Positions 50,817-63,605 are shown, counted from the stretch's first letter. The stretch is DNA of 64,000 nt from Mitragyna speciosa (GCA_024721245.1 CM045560.1:2852001-2916000); one strand, 5' to 3'. Numbers and translations: made by a program. Notes: a model not told the origin generated them from the sequence alone.

Positions 50817-53800
50817 TTACAGAGGGTCGTGAGATATCCACCTTTTGAACATGGCTTTACATTCTGCTGGTCTGTACTCTGGAGCAGTATGGCCTCCTCC
50901 CTGCAAGAAGTAGGGCAAATTAGACCTCAAACATGACTGAATACTTACCACCAAACACTTAAGAATAATCAGCAAATGAAAAAGTTGATAAAGATCATCT
51001 CTTGCCTTCACCGTGGCAAAGACCATTTGGTTGGCATAAGTCCTCGTGTAACTGTCACATTGAGCAGGACAAACATTCCATCTTAGTCATTGCCTACAAC
51101 TTATAAGTTAGATATCATAACTACTATGTGTAGTTTAGTTAGGAACCAACCCTGCAACTTGCCCGTGAACCACCCACTGTCGCCAGTCATCAACAATTGA
51201 GTAGTTTAGAGACCTTATCCATGCTTGAGTTGCTAAGAATGGAACAATGAAGTCATGATCACCACTGAAGCACAAAATTAGTACTCTCAGCGTTAAGTGA
51301 ATTGCTAAATCACTCCAATTTTAACAAAATGTGTTTGCTGGTTTCCTAAGAATGAATTGAAGTTAACCTGTAAATGAGAGATCTGTAACCTTTACTGCTA
51401 AGGTTTGCATGATACGGTACACAGTCCCGAACTGTTGTGGTGAAATCCAAGTCAAGGTTGCATCGTTCCCAATATCCAATACTTCCCTATAAACAGACAC
51501 ACAACATGAAGCCACCCACGTGGATACATATGCGCACACAATCACGAATGATGAATAATAACGCTAAACAATATATAAGGGCATTGGGATGGATTTTCCA
51601 TGTGGGAATAAATATAGAAAGAATCCATTCTCAGGGGAAACCTACATCTTGCTAAAGCATCATGCTATATTAATTAGTATATTTGAAGTAATCTTAGGGA
51701 ATAGCAATAGAAGTCAATCCAAGAATCACTTTGCGCTTCTTCTATGAATACTACAACGTATTTTATCATCCTGTGTTGTACTGTTCTATCTTCTTATCTT
51801 TTCTGTTTCATTATTTGTTTTTTGGCAGTAAAATTGTTTCATCTTTTGGCTTGGTTCTAATAGAGTACTTACTATTTCAGGGAAATATACACATGGTACA
51901 GCTGTAAGGTACCTTAGTTTGTCATCCTACTTACTGTCTGTCTATTTTATGACTAATCACCAATTCTCTTCCTTGTACCAATCCCAATAGTTCAAGGAAC
52001 AATCCTGAGAGTTCATAATTCGCATTAATATCTGCTTTCATTGTGACAGTAAAGGGAGATGCACCATAAGATATTCGCCCTCTACCATATAGTATACTGT
52101 AATTGAGAGGAGAATGTCTCTGTGTCTGTGTACGTGTTTTGGGGTGTTACATGGAAATACCTTATGAATATGGAGGGCCTCACGGACTCCATCATCATTT
52201 GCCCATGAATAAGAAAGCTTGTATCCATCAACCTAAAAATATCGGAAGCAAAACTTAAATGATGAGACAAGTAATATAAACCATCAGGATCCATAGAAGA
52301 AAAAACAAACTAGTGATCTTGCTTCATTAAAAGTTTGGTAGATCAAAAGGTCTTACGCGACATTTAAATGCAAGAGATTTGTCACGTCTCTTCAGCCCTG
52401 AGGATTTTTTAACAAAACCTTCAGAGAGCAGTTTTTGTGGCTTCAGTGCAAAAAAACCACAAGTTGGCTCCAAAATATTTGCAATTTGAATATTATCAAC
52501 TGACTGCAAACATGTGCAGAGCGGCTTCCATTACATTGATATTGAACAACTAACAAAGAAAGCAGAAAAAAGATTTTTAAAAGATAAATAGCTGCTAGCC
52601 TTATAATAGGCCTGCAAATCATCTGAACATTGCAAGTTGCTAGGATCAACGTCTTGATACTCTCCTTCACAGTTCCTGTTCAAGGACTGTTCAAGAAAAT
52701 TATTGGCAGCTTAATATCCAGAATGAGAACACTATAAGAGAAACAATGACCAGGGAAGTAGGTAATATGCTACCTCATAGAGTTCATCAGAAATAAGCCC
52801 CATCCCATGAGCAAATGGCACTCCATAGTTGTTATCAGCTGGAGTTGTTACCGGGTTGCCAAGTAAGTATCCCTGAAGCCATTTGAAGCCTACATTAGCT
52901 ATTCTTTGATCAATAAAGAAATTTGGGTTCTATGCCATTTTGTGGAGATCCATAAGAAACAAATAGCAAAAAAACTACCATTTTATCTTCTTTATTTCTT
53001 GAAGTAAGCCACAAAAAGCATTCAGTTAAATGCTTGGTTTGATATGAAAAACAGTATTCATAGATGACCTTTCAATTGAATGCGCTGATTAAAGGATGAT
53101 GGCATGATTGGATTATGAAGAAAAAGATGCAAAATTAAAACCTTAAGATCAATCCATGGCTCAAATCCATTTTCATTCCCTGCATTATCAAAAGATTAAA
53201 ACTATAAGAAAGCAGGGTAATAATTCACAGAAGAGAGCAACAGGAGACTGATTGCTCCAAATGGATGTAATTTTGAAAAGACAACAACAGGTTTAATCCT
53301 TTTCTTATAACATACTCCCTAGGAACCCTTAAAATGTTTCACATAAGCCGGATAAGTAGGGGCCAATTTTGGAAACAGGTACCTATTAAAAGGGTTATAC
53401 TTAATTTTTTTTTTTGCAGACATCTTTGCTCCTTTAAAATGCAAGTTCTTAACTTAAAAGCAAAAAGTTGGCTTCACTATGCACCAGAATGAATGCTTGT
53501 TCTCTTTCCTTAAATATCTGTTTTCCGATTCATTTGTTCTGTTTTCATGAATGTGTTATGGACAGTAACGCCACGAAGAAGCTGATGGCCACATAAGTTG
53601 CACGTGAAAACTCACAAACCTTACCAATGCTAATTTATCAACTGTCCCGCTGCAGCAGTTGAAAGGGATTTTGTGAGACCCCTCAAAAAGTCCCACATTG
53701 GTGGGAAGAAAAGAAAATGATTTGTATATAACATCCTATGTTTGGGCTACTAAATAACTTGGCTTAAGCATTTTGAGCCCGTAGTTTAAAGCTCAAAAGT

Positions 53801-56800
53801 TATTGGGCCAGCCCGGTCGCGGGATGTTACAAATGGTATCAGAGCGAACCTCGTGTGGTCTCTGCACGGGGTGAGACTGGGCCTATGGTATTTGGGCCGG
53901 ACTACGCAAGGAAGTGGAGGAACTAAGTGCTGTGCGGGGCTAAGTGCTACGTCGACCTAAAGGCGGGAGCCACCTCTAGAGCCCGTACGAGCCACCTCTA
54001 GAATCCGATACAACCGAGTGGACAGTGCGGATTATGATATGGATTGGGCTTTGCGAGGACGCAAAGCCTGATAAGGAGGGGTGAATGTGAGACCCCTCAA
54101 AAAGCCCCACATTAGTGGGAAGAAAAGAAAATGATTTGTATATAACATCCTACGTTTGGGCTACTAAATAACTTGGCTTAAGCATTTTGAGCCCGTGGTT
54201 TAAAGCTCAAAAGTTATTGAGCCAGCCCGGTCGCGGGATGTTACAGATTTCCCATTAGTCTTAGCAGATTTTATCCCAACAATCAGATAATGCACAAGAA
54301 CAAGTATAATATCTGATGATCAATGATAGTTCACAGCACAGTGCCATTTTTCAGAAATGAGGCTGTGCTTCGAGCAGTGTAGGAAATCGCCTACAGGATG
54401 GGTGCCAAACATAACTGATTTCCTTCCACAACTTATAAAATCAATGTCATAAATTTCTTACCCTGAGATATAATTTCGGTAAGGATTGGAGCAATAAGAC
54501 CCGAGAAGGAGTCTCCACCAACGTAGAAAGGATTAGATATGAACTCCGGGTGATCAATCAAAAACTGCAAAATGAAGCGAAGAGATGGAAATATGGTTAT
54601 TAAACATGGAAAAATAACAAGACTGTGTTATTTCGATTGTATGATGAAACCCACATAGATAAAAACTTTTGATTTGGCTGCATTTGAATTAAAACCATCA
54701 AACGTCAAAAAAATCATTGCTCACATGAACAAAGATTTGATTTTTCTTTTCTCCTTTTCATGAACAAGGTGTGAAAGTTCATTAACTAACTAGTGGAAAC
54801 AAAAGATTGCAGAACATGGTATTTGCATGATTCCTGATTAAAATTTTTTATGATAAAATAAATAATTAACATGATCTGATCCTAGAAAGAAATCGTAATC
54901 ATGAACTCTGCAATGCAGAGGCTTACCTTCCTAAGAAACTGGTAAGCTTGATCGCATGCTTGCATGGTAGTAGATTGAAGAGCTTTTGAAGTTCTTGCAT
55001 AGGAAAATCCAGTGCCAACTGGCATATCAAGAAAAATGAAGCTTGCCACCTAAATATATGTTGCCATTTAGAAATGAAATTCAATACATTTTTTTATAAA
55101 TTTGTGTTATTTATCTATGATGTTTCTTCCTTTTTGGATTTGTCTATTATGATCCTAAGTCAAAAGGAGAAGAACTAAATAAAAAAGATCTATTAACATT
55201 ATCATTATCTTTATCTTTTCAAATATTAATAAAACTTTATTCCAGTTTTTTTCCAAAAACATGGAGAACCATATGTAGGCACCTAAAATAATTCAGCAAT
55301 TGATTCATTAGTAATTAGTAATACAATAATATTTCACTTTCGTGAAATTTTTTTTTTAAATTGTGTATATTGTTTGCACAAAAGTCTCTGAACAAATCAA
55401 AATGTTAAACTCTTGGTTTATATCTCAATTCTTTTCATTTTTTAAAATAATGTTTGTCTTCGTCTTTTCTCAAATATGTCAATACATAAATTGATTTCTC
55501 AAAATTCTTTGTACCAAAAAAAGAAATCAAACTTTTGATTTATTTCTCTAAAATCAGGTTCGTGTTTGAGTAAGAAAGCAACACATTGTAACATTAGTAA
55601 CATGATAAAAAAGAGATAAAATATATGGTTGCTTAAATATATTATTGTTGTGAGCAAAAGAAAGGAAAAGAAATGAGCAGTTACTTATGAGATGGTTCAA
55701 TGAAAACTTGAAAAGAAATGAGCAGTTACTTCCGAGATGGTTCCACGGAAACTTTCTCAAAGATAAAAGAATAATAAAAAGAATACAAGAATTAGAAGCC
55801 GAATTATAATGCTCATTTTGGTTTTATATCATGTCCAACTTACATCCTCTAAAGGCTTTCACTGACACTCTTCTCATAGTAAATAGAACAATTAATATTT
55901 TAGATTTGAAAATAAGTTGGTTTAATTTTACTAATGATAAATTCAGAATTCAGAATCTCAAATGAAAATTATCTATAACAGTAAATTAAATATTCTCGCA
56001 AAATTGAAAGTGCTTTTTATTATTTTTTTATGAGGATATAAATAGCGTATTAAAACTTAAGAAAACGGTAAATTGAAAAGATAAGAAAAGAAATAAGGAA
56101 TATTCAAAATCAACTACGATGCAAGAAAGTAATCAGAATGAATTAAAAACTAAGAAATATGCATTAATGAAGAAAATTGTCAAGCTCTGGCCCGCAGGCC
56201 AAACTGTAACTAGTTTCAGCAACCAAAATCAACTATTTTGATTTGAATGTTTAGACTCAACTTATATATTGTTTTATATTACTTAATCTTTCGATATATA
56301 AGGGCTATAAAAAAAGTAATTCAAAAGCTTGTATACTACATAATTTATTTATTCATTTTTCCTCTATTTCAGTATTTTATGTAAGCTTGAAAGTTAAACA
56401 GGTATATTGAAAATAATACGTACATTTGACATGCTTTTTCCGAGAAAGATGGAAAATTGCTTTGATATTTGCTTTGACCACAAAAACAACAGAACATATT
56501 TACCTCCGTCCAAGAGTTGGGATTGAGGATTAATCTAGGTAAATTACCGTTGTAGTCCACTTCCTCAAATTTTATAGGTCCTGTAGAGTTCTGTGGTTAG
56601 CAGATATCCTTTAAGTAATCATTAAACAATCCATACGTAAACCTCAACCACAATTTTGCTTTAACTCGTTTTATTTGGCTTCATATATTGTCATGATTAG
56701 TATTTCAATATGACTCGAAGAAAAGTCAAGCAAAATAAAGATTTTAAATTACATTAGATTTTATTTCATTTTCTGACTAATGAAGCAGTTGCTTTGACTT

Positions 56801-57376
56801 GGCAAATTAGAAAGTTCCGGCAACCAACATTTTCGGTCATTGAAAAAATGATTTTGATAAGAGGTGAGATTTCACCTAATTCATAGACAAGCGCAGTTAA
56901 TGACGTGCAACCAGGGCCTCCAGTTAGCCAAAGTACAAGAGGATCCAGTTCAGGATTCGAATCTGACTTAACAAAGTAGTAGAACAGCTGAACATCCTCT
57001 GATTCATCCACACCTATATACCTGATCATACAATACAGTATTCATCCACACCTATATACCTGATCATACAATACAGTAGAGCTGGTTTGAAGAAAAAATC
57101 CTCCACTAAAATCATGGACATATATTCAGAGAAAAAACCACTTTCACAGTCCATATTCCATGCTGGTTGATCAATCATAAATAGTGAAGTTATCACTCAC
57201 CCGGTCTCGAGTTCAAAAGGAAGTGGTCCATCAAATCCTGGAAGAAACTTAACTGCTGAACCTGCTACAGCAAACTTGGAGCCAACTTGCAAGGACAGCA
57301 GCATAAAGAGCAAATAGCGCCAAAGAGATTGATGGAAGATCAAAAACACCTTTCCTTTCCATTTCGTTTTTTCCAT
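50817..57376 (-). CDS. Serine carboxypeptidase-like protein (SCPL, acyltransferase clade), 476 aa
   Basis: 14 exons on minus: 57376-57201, 57021-56876, 56580-56504, 55049-54927, 54564-54462, 53179-53142, 52872-52774, 52686-52600, 52503-52357, 52232-52161, 51486-51368, 51264-51151, 51051-51006, 50900-50817. The phases join to 477 codons including stop, normal for the family. A hydrophobic segment at about 10-31 suggests a signal peptide. The S10 triad is complete: Ser193 (GGDSFSG), Asp398 (SGDHD) and His453 (GGGHTAPEY). The substrate-side loop is WLTGGPGCTS at 90-99. Plant SCPL enzymes of this type are vacuolar or secreted; many transfer acyl groups from glucose esters to specialised metabolites, others are peptidases, and sequence alone does not decide. 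Introns 8 and 13 use GC donors. Intron 5 holds a TRIM; the exon 2 acceptor lies in a 38 bp duplication. A tandem paralogue lies upstream. Confidence 0.93.
53672..53831 (+). repeat. TRIM left LTR
   Basis: 160 bp, TG...CA ends, followed two bases later by the primer-binding site. Confidence 0.95.
54086..54245 (+). repeat. TRIM right LTR
   Basis: 160 bp, preceded directly by the polypurine tract; 155 of 160 bases match the left LTR. Confidence 0.95.
55672..55752. repeat. Short tandem repeat in SCPL intron 3
   Basis: AAATGAGCAGTTACTT plus GAGATGGTTC occurs twice, about 48 bases apart, with a few mismatches. Confidence 0.7.
57003..57078. repeat. Perfect 38 bp tandem duplication across the SCPL exon 2 acceptor
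   Basis: 57003-57040 and 57041-57078 are identical. On the minus strand each copy contains GATCAG|GTATATAGG, the intron 1 acceptor with the first bases of exon 2. The copy nearest the gene body (acceptor after 57022) gives the conserved frame. The other would add 38 bases and reach a stop within about a dozen codons. Confidence 0.9.
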
Positions 57377-57940
57377 GTTTGTTAATCAAAAATCAAGAAT
57401 TTGATTGCTCGTCTCTTGGAGAGTGGGGACAAAGGTGCAGAAATGTCTTATAGCCTCAGTGATTGAGTTGTAGCAATTTAACAGGCATATCAGTCAGGAA
57501 CGGATGGCCACGGGGACCGGGAGATTTGAAAAGATATGACATTCTTTTATTCAGAAGAAAATGACAAGCGGTCTTTTTCACTCCCTTGAACAATAAATCA
57601 GCTTGGAATTATCTCCTTAATGGACCACTGGAATAAAAAAAGTCCTGATGGTGGACTTTTTGATAGCATGGCATTTTGATAGCATCCATGCAGTTGTAAT
57701 TGTTATCTTTTATTCATTAAGTAGAAGAATATCTTCTGAATAAGTTAAACAGTAATTTCTGAAGAAGCCAATTATTTGGACTTTTTGTCCATCTCTAAAA
57801 GCTAAACTAATGAGGATCACACATTTAACAAGGTTGTGCAGAACTAATTCTGGATAAACACAACAGTGTATGATAGTTGGTGATAATTGCGTTTATTTCT
57901 TTAAGATTAGTATGGTGTTACCGAAATCACGACATTGCTC
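57377..57940. promoter_or_regulatory. Upstream region of the SCPL gene
   Basis: On the minus strand, GGCTATAAGACATT near 57441-57455 is a candidate TATA box about 70-80 bases before the ATG. Nothing else specific is recognisable. Confidence 0.35.
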
Positions 57941-58010
57941 AAAAGTTCTTTGATTGTCCTTAACAAGTTTTTAGATATTCTAGTATTTTATTAGAAGCTG
58001 TTGGATGCGG
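57941..58010. repeat. Left copy of a ~71 bp direct repeat flanking the 2.1 kb element
   Basis: Begins AAAAGTTCTTTGATTGTC and ends GAAGCTGTTGGATGCGG. It matches 60152-60222 with roughly seven differences. It is not found around copy 1 of the element. Confidence 0.85.
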
Positions 58011-58016
58011 CGTAAA

Positions 58017-60149
58017 TGTCACACCCCTGTGCCCAGGTGTAACACACCGCATATTAGGCTCACCCAATACGCAAGGCTATCAAATACTCAAAGCGAATCT
58101 AAATCACAATTAACATAAATTTGGGCAAACTTCAAATCACTTCGAATAATCCTCAAAATAAAAACATATAACATCCATTGTAATTATTAAATTTCTCTTA
58201 GGTAAAATAAAAACATAAAACATAAATTAAAGTTACTATTCTTGACCTACCAACTAAATAATTTCTAATAAAATAAATGTCCTCTATTGATAAGCCAACT
58301 GTCCGACTTGTCTACCCCGACCTATAGACACCTGCAAAAACAAATAGTATAATGGAGTGAGCAACCAATTTGCTCAGTAAGCAGTTCCGTTCCTTCCTTA
58401 CCAGTTTGGACAGTTACATATATACATATACCTATAGTTCATGCATTCATTCAACCACATATTATCCATATTCACACATCATAATAATATATAATTACAT
58501 AACAAGATCGTGGCATATCAAAGAAACATAATCAAAACATACATGATCATATATAAGTAGGCTCAGATATTTCAAAGTAAGAACCAGTGGTACTAGATAT
58601 CTAGCCTAACTTTTTCCCAGTTAGGAGGTCCAGAAGACGTACATATATCTTGACTACACACCGTCAAGGAGGTATATCGAGAACTAGTTCTCTCTGGTAT
58701 ACAAAGAATAATCAGAGCCCATATCAAACATTCACGCATTGCACACATACATGCATATACATATAAGTAGTCAAATTGCCACAATATATAAAAAAATTTA
58801 CACACATATCACCTGTCCATTCTGAATTTCATATTATAAAAATATTCATCAAGGAAGAAATAAATATATACAAATAATTCTTTTTAAAACAATAAGAAAG
58901 GTTAGGAACCACTTACCCGAAAAGTCGCACACAAAATGTACTAGCTTCAAATAATCCTGATCCCAAAGATATTCACCATCTATTGACCATAAAAAGAAAT
59001 AGAATTTACTTAATATCTAAAAATACTAAGAAAGTCTTAAGAATACTAAAGAAATAATTCTATAATTTCCAAATTAATATTAGAACCTACTGTGACCCCA
59101 AATAGTAGATTCTATAAGATTCAAAATATCAGTAAATAATTAATAGTGGACTGTTAAACAACTAAAGCAAAATCTGCAATTTCCAAAAGAAATCCTAATA
59201 ACCCTTATTGAACGGCTCAGGCCTACAGTACATAAACAAAATCACTGGTTCCCTGAGAACGATAAGGACACAGTTGAACCCATGTACTTCTTTTCTTCTG
59301 GCCCACCAATGTTTTCAATTGAATTCCAATTGCAAGAATTCCAATGGCTTTCTACGTATCTGACTTCAATTGGCTTAGGAAAACAATTGTTTTTAATTGT
59401 TTGGGAAGTCAAAGACTTCCAAATTCTTTCCAAGCTACGTATTTGACAACCCAAAGCAAAGCCATGTGCAGAATCATTATTTAATTAATCCCTCGGCTAG
59501 CAAATTTTTTTTTTTTTCATCAAAGCCTATTACAATCCTTTCAAACATCCACAGTTCTATTCCAATATCAAGTTCTCTAATTCGGTGCCATACGAATCGA
59601 AAGCCACAGCCCTTCTTTTTTTTTTTTTTTCTCTCCAAAACAGGTTAGCATGTGGCTGACGCAAAACCAATCTATCAGACTTGTCAATCCATAAACACTT
59701 CTAATTAAATTTCTAAAAAGAATAAAGTACAATAATCAATCTCCCAAAATTTCTAAATCTTAAGATTCTACAAACTAATCTTGATTAAATCAACTGTTAA
59801 AACCTGAAAACAAGAATTACACTTACCTTGACTATCGTGGGGATCTTGAGAATAATCTTTCGATCTCTGGATCTGCAAGGTCTCCAACTACTTCTTGCCC
59901 TAGACCTTGGATAATTACAGACAATCAGTTTGGGGGAAAAAAAATATAAGTAACGTCGTTTCTTCTGAAGAAAAGAAACAGTTATTTTATATTTAATATT
60001 TTGTTTTATTATTCTATTATTATTACCGTTACTACTATTATTATAACTATAATTATTATTAAAGTCCCTCCAACTCTCAAAAGCTCAATAATAGCCCAAA
60101 ATAACATTTCAAAATTTGCAATTAAGCCCAAGTTGGGCTGGGCATTTCG
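58017..60149. mobile_element. 2.1 kb non-coding repeat element, copy 2, between the SCPL genes
   Basis: Begins TGTCACACCCCTGTGCCCAG and ends TTGGGCTGGGCATTTCG. It matches 39875-42015 along its length in the same orientation, with poly-T stretches at corresponding places. GTAAA lies on both sides (58012-58016 and 60150-60154) and could be a 5 bp target duplication, whereas copy 1 suggests 8 bp, so the insertion mechanism is open. No coding capacity. Confidence 0.65.
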
Positions 60150-60151
60150 GT

Positions 60152-60222
60152 AAAAGTTCTTTGATTGTCTTTAGCAAGGTTTTACATATTCCAGTATTTT
60201 ATTAGAAGCTGTTGGATGCAGG
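60152..60222. repeat. Right copy of the ~71 bp direct repeat
   Basis: Begins AAAAGTTCTTTGATTGTC and ends GAAGCTGTTGGATGCAGG; pairs with 57941-58010 on the other side of the element. Confidence 0.85.
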
Positions 60223-60715
60223 TTTATCAATCAACAGTAAATGTGAAAATTTTAAGGGATTGATTGCAAAAATATTAGACAAAAGTTCCCATGCCCAAAG
60301 CTACATAATAGTTCAAGAATGAAATAGGCTCTAAATACGAGCAGTATTTGAGTGCATAGAGCAGAATATCAATCGATATGCTACATTTCCACATTCCTGA
60401 ATATTCTTTACAGAGATATGCGAAAGACATGCTTCATCTACTTTTTTTTTTCATTATTATTCATTTTTCCATATAGGAGGGCTTGCAGGGCTTGCAGAGT
60501 TTAGAACTCCAATCTCAGCACCATGCTGCGTATTAAGGTGACTTGTGCTTCAACCAAGTTTTATTCATTTTCCTATCCGTCATATTTTGGTAAGAATGTA
60601 GCCCTTTGCAGTACAAGTATACTTTGAACTCGGCTTCTGGGCTGCAGTCATGTTCAAGACTGGAGTTTTGCAGCTCAAGAATGACGATAGATGTTTACAA
60701 GTATCTTCCAATGGA
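60223..60715. other. Spacer / 3' UTR of the second SCPL gene
   Basis: About 490 bases between the repeat and the stop codon of the second SCPL gene. The right part is probably its 3' UTR; no other gene seen. Confidence 0.5.
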
Positions 60716-63605
60716 TCAGAGAGGCTGAGAAAATATCCACCTCTCAAACATGGCCTGACATTCAGCAGGCTTGTACTCAGGAGCAGTATGACCTCCTCCC
60801 TAAAGATAATCAAGTATTATAGTTAGTCCGAGAGTTCTTTTTAACCTCTTACAATGGAATTGTACATGAAGCAATAGAAAGAGGAATTTCTTGCCTTTAT
60901 TGTTGCAAATGTCATCTTGTTTGCATAAGTCCTCGTATAGCTGCATGAGGGGAAAAGCATAAATTGACGAGTTTCAGAAAAGTTTTTTCTCAAGCCAATG
61001 GTAATTAAGAGAACTATCTAATTTTGTACCAACCCGGCAACTTGGCCTTGAAGAATCCATTGTCTCCACTCATCAATTATGGTATAATTTAGAGATCTTA
61101 TCCATGCTTGAGTCGCAAAATGTGGTACGAGCATATCATGGTCACCACTGAATTTAAAAATTGTACTTTCAATGCATATTAATCACTTTTAATCAGCAAG
61201 AAACTTAATTTACTGGAAGGACTGCAATTAACTACTTAGATGTGAAGCATATTTACCGAACCTGTATATAAGAGATCTGTAACCTTTAATGCTGAGGTTT
61301 GCATGATATGGTACAGTGTTCCCAACAGTTGTTGTGTATGGCAAACCATAGTTACATCTTATCCACTCTTCAATACTCCCCTGCAATGTGATTACACAAA
61401 AATACATACAAAGGTGCATAAAGACGATATTTGTTTCAAATATCAAATTGTTCAGTTGGCGAAAGGCAACATACCTTTCGCACATGGAGGGCCTCTTGGA
61501 CACTCTTGTCATTGGCCCAATAATAAACAAGCCTATACCCATCCATCTACAATAATCATAAGAGAGATATATTATGATGATTGCCAGTACTAGTGCTATA
61601 ATCTCAACTATTATTGGAAACGATCATGATGCATTTGTTTTACATGGGATTTCACATGGACAATAGCATCTTACACGACATGTGATTGCAGTAGATTCCC
61701 CAAATTTGAGCTCTTGAAACTTCTTGGGGATCATTTCAATAGCTGAACTCCTGCCTCTGAATAGATTATTTGGCTTTGGGGAAGCAAAAGGACAATTGGG
61801 CTCCAGAATTTGTGCCTCATCAACGTTATTAAGCAACTGCAGAATCACGCATTCAACCACATAATATTACAGAATTGGAGTTCTGCTTTCTGGTTCTCCT
61901 TTTTTTCATTTTTCAAGGGAATGGGGTGGGCAGTTAAGTAACTGGATTCAGTTAGTAACTAAAATCTCCGAAAGAGTAGCGCAAAGTTGCAGAGAAAGCT
62001 TGCTCGCCTGATTGTATGCCTGCATGTTTTGCATGCAGAGCGCATTGCTGGGATCTATGTTTTGGTATTCTCCTTTACAGCTAACCTTCAAGGACTGCAT
62101 AAGAATTATTTCAGTCACTGAGGAACCTTGGCAAAACAGTGTAAAATACATGGTAAAGTTCCAATAGACCAGCAAGAATTAAAAAAATAAGCTACCTCAT
62201 AGAGTTCATCAGAAATTAGCCCCATCCCATGAGCAAATGGGACTGCATAGTTCCCATCCCCTGGAGTGGTTCCCGGGTTTCCAAGTAAGTATCCCTGAAG
62301 CCATTTTGGGGTTCATGTTAACAGTGAAGCATAAATAAGAATAATTTGAAATAATGATTGTTAGACCAGCTTAGAAAATGAAGCAGAATTCATAAGCAAT
62401 GGAAATGTCTCAGTTCCAACCTCATTTTGGAAATATTTTGTCTAATACTTATCTAATCAATGGGTAGACTAAAGACACAGAAGATTGTGAAAGGTAAGGA
62501 CCTTAAGATCAATATGTGGCTCAATCCCAACCTCATTTCCTGCAATGATACCGAACAATAAGTTTTTAAGCCTTGAACTCTAGAGCAATAAACCATTATT
62601 TTTATACTCTAGTTTATAAGCAACTTCTAAGAACCATATTTTGGCGAGCGATTCAGAACTTTGAACCATAGAACCAACTTGAAAGATTAATGACTGCACT
62701 GAAAAATAATCAGAAGACATGCCTACATCAAGAACCTTACTTTAGAAGGCTTACCATTTGATATAAGCTGAGCAACAATTGGAACAGTAATGCCAGAGTA
62801 TGAGTCCCCACCAACATAGACTGGATTGGAAATGAACTCTGGGTGATCATCTAGCCACTGTATAGTAATCAACGGTTACAATTAATCTCACAAAAGGTGT
62901 TACTTCATCTGTTACAGTATATTCTTTTCATGTCAATATCATGGAGAAGTACATGTTCTTAAGTCATAGATTCATGCATTTGATCAATGGATAGCATTAA
63001 CTTAACATGAAATATAACCAGTCTTCACCCACTCCGATAATGGAGGGAGTCGAGAATTTCTTTCTGTTGCAAAATTGATGTAGATAGAATAGAACAAAAA
63101 GAAAAAATCAACATATGAGTCATTTTGGGTAATGATTTAGTCAACGAAAATAGCATCTTTATAAGTAGCACTTAAAAGTGACATCTTTTCAACTTTTGAT
63201 CAATTGTACTCTCCATTACCCAAGACTCCATGAAGTATGATTATGTAACTTAGTACAGCAGTCATCGTGTACCTTCCTAAGAAATTCGTAGGCCTGATTA
63301 CAGGCTTGTAAATCTGAAGATTCAGACGCTTTTTCAGTCGTGGCATAAGAAAATCCAGTTCCTACTGGCAAATCCACAAAGATTATGCTTGCCACCTGAC
63401 AATCAACGTTATATTATGGTCAATCTAGTATTGAACTCAGAGCCTTCAACACTTAAAATTATCAAAGAACTACTATTACTTAACTTTTTTCCCAGAAAAG
63501 AACAAAATACTCAAATTACTGTGCTTACCTTTGTCCAAGAATACGGATTTAACAGCAACTTGGGCAGAGTCCCATGGTACAAGACTTGCTCGAATTTTAT
63601 TGGTC
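60716..63605 (-). CDS. Serine carboxypeptidase-like protein, second tandem copy, 5' end outside window
   Basis: Twelve exons visible, matching exons 3-14 of the neighbouring SCPL gene in phase: 63605-63529, 63395-63273, 62857-62755, 62539-62502, 62294-62196, 62094-62008, 61836-61675, 61546-61475, 61380-61262, 61147-61034, 60940-60895, 60799-60716. They encode about 374 residues. Exons 1-2 (signal peptide and WLTGGPG loop) must lie beyond 64000. The nucleophile motif is the canonical GGDSYSG, and SGDHD and GGGHTAPEYKP complete the triad, so the visible part looks active. Exon 9 is 15 bases longer than in the paralogue; every other shared exon has equal length. Introns 8 (CAG|GCGAGC) and 13 (AAG|GCAAGA) use GC donors at the same sites as the paralogue. 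Same family and uncertainty of substrate; a recent but not very recent tandem duplicate. Confidence 0.92.

Larger units (their letters stand above)
53672..54245 (+). mobile_element. Complete TRIM element in SCPL intron 5
   Basis: Two 160 bp LTRs (53672-53831 and 54086-54245) start TGTGAGACCCC and end GGGATGTTACA. They differ at five positions, all transitions (about 3%). The 5 bp target duplication GATTT flanks the element at 53667-53671 and 54246-54250. The 254 bp interior starts with the initiator-Met tRNA primer-binding site TGGTATCAGAGC (53834-53845) and ends with the purine tract AAGGAGGGGTGAA (54073-54085). No coding capacity. All features of a retrotransposition-derived TRIM are present at 574 bp. 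It is antisense to the host gene and spliced out with intron 5. Confidence 0.95.
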
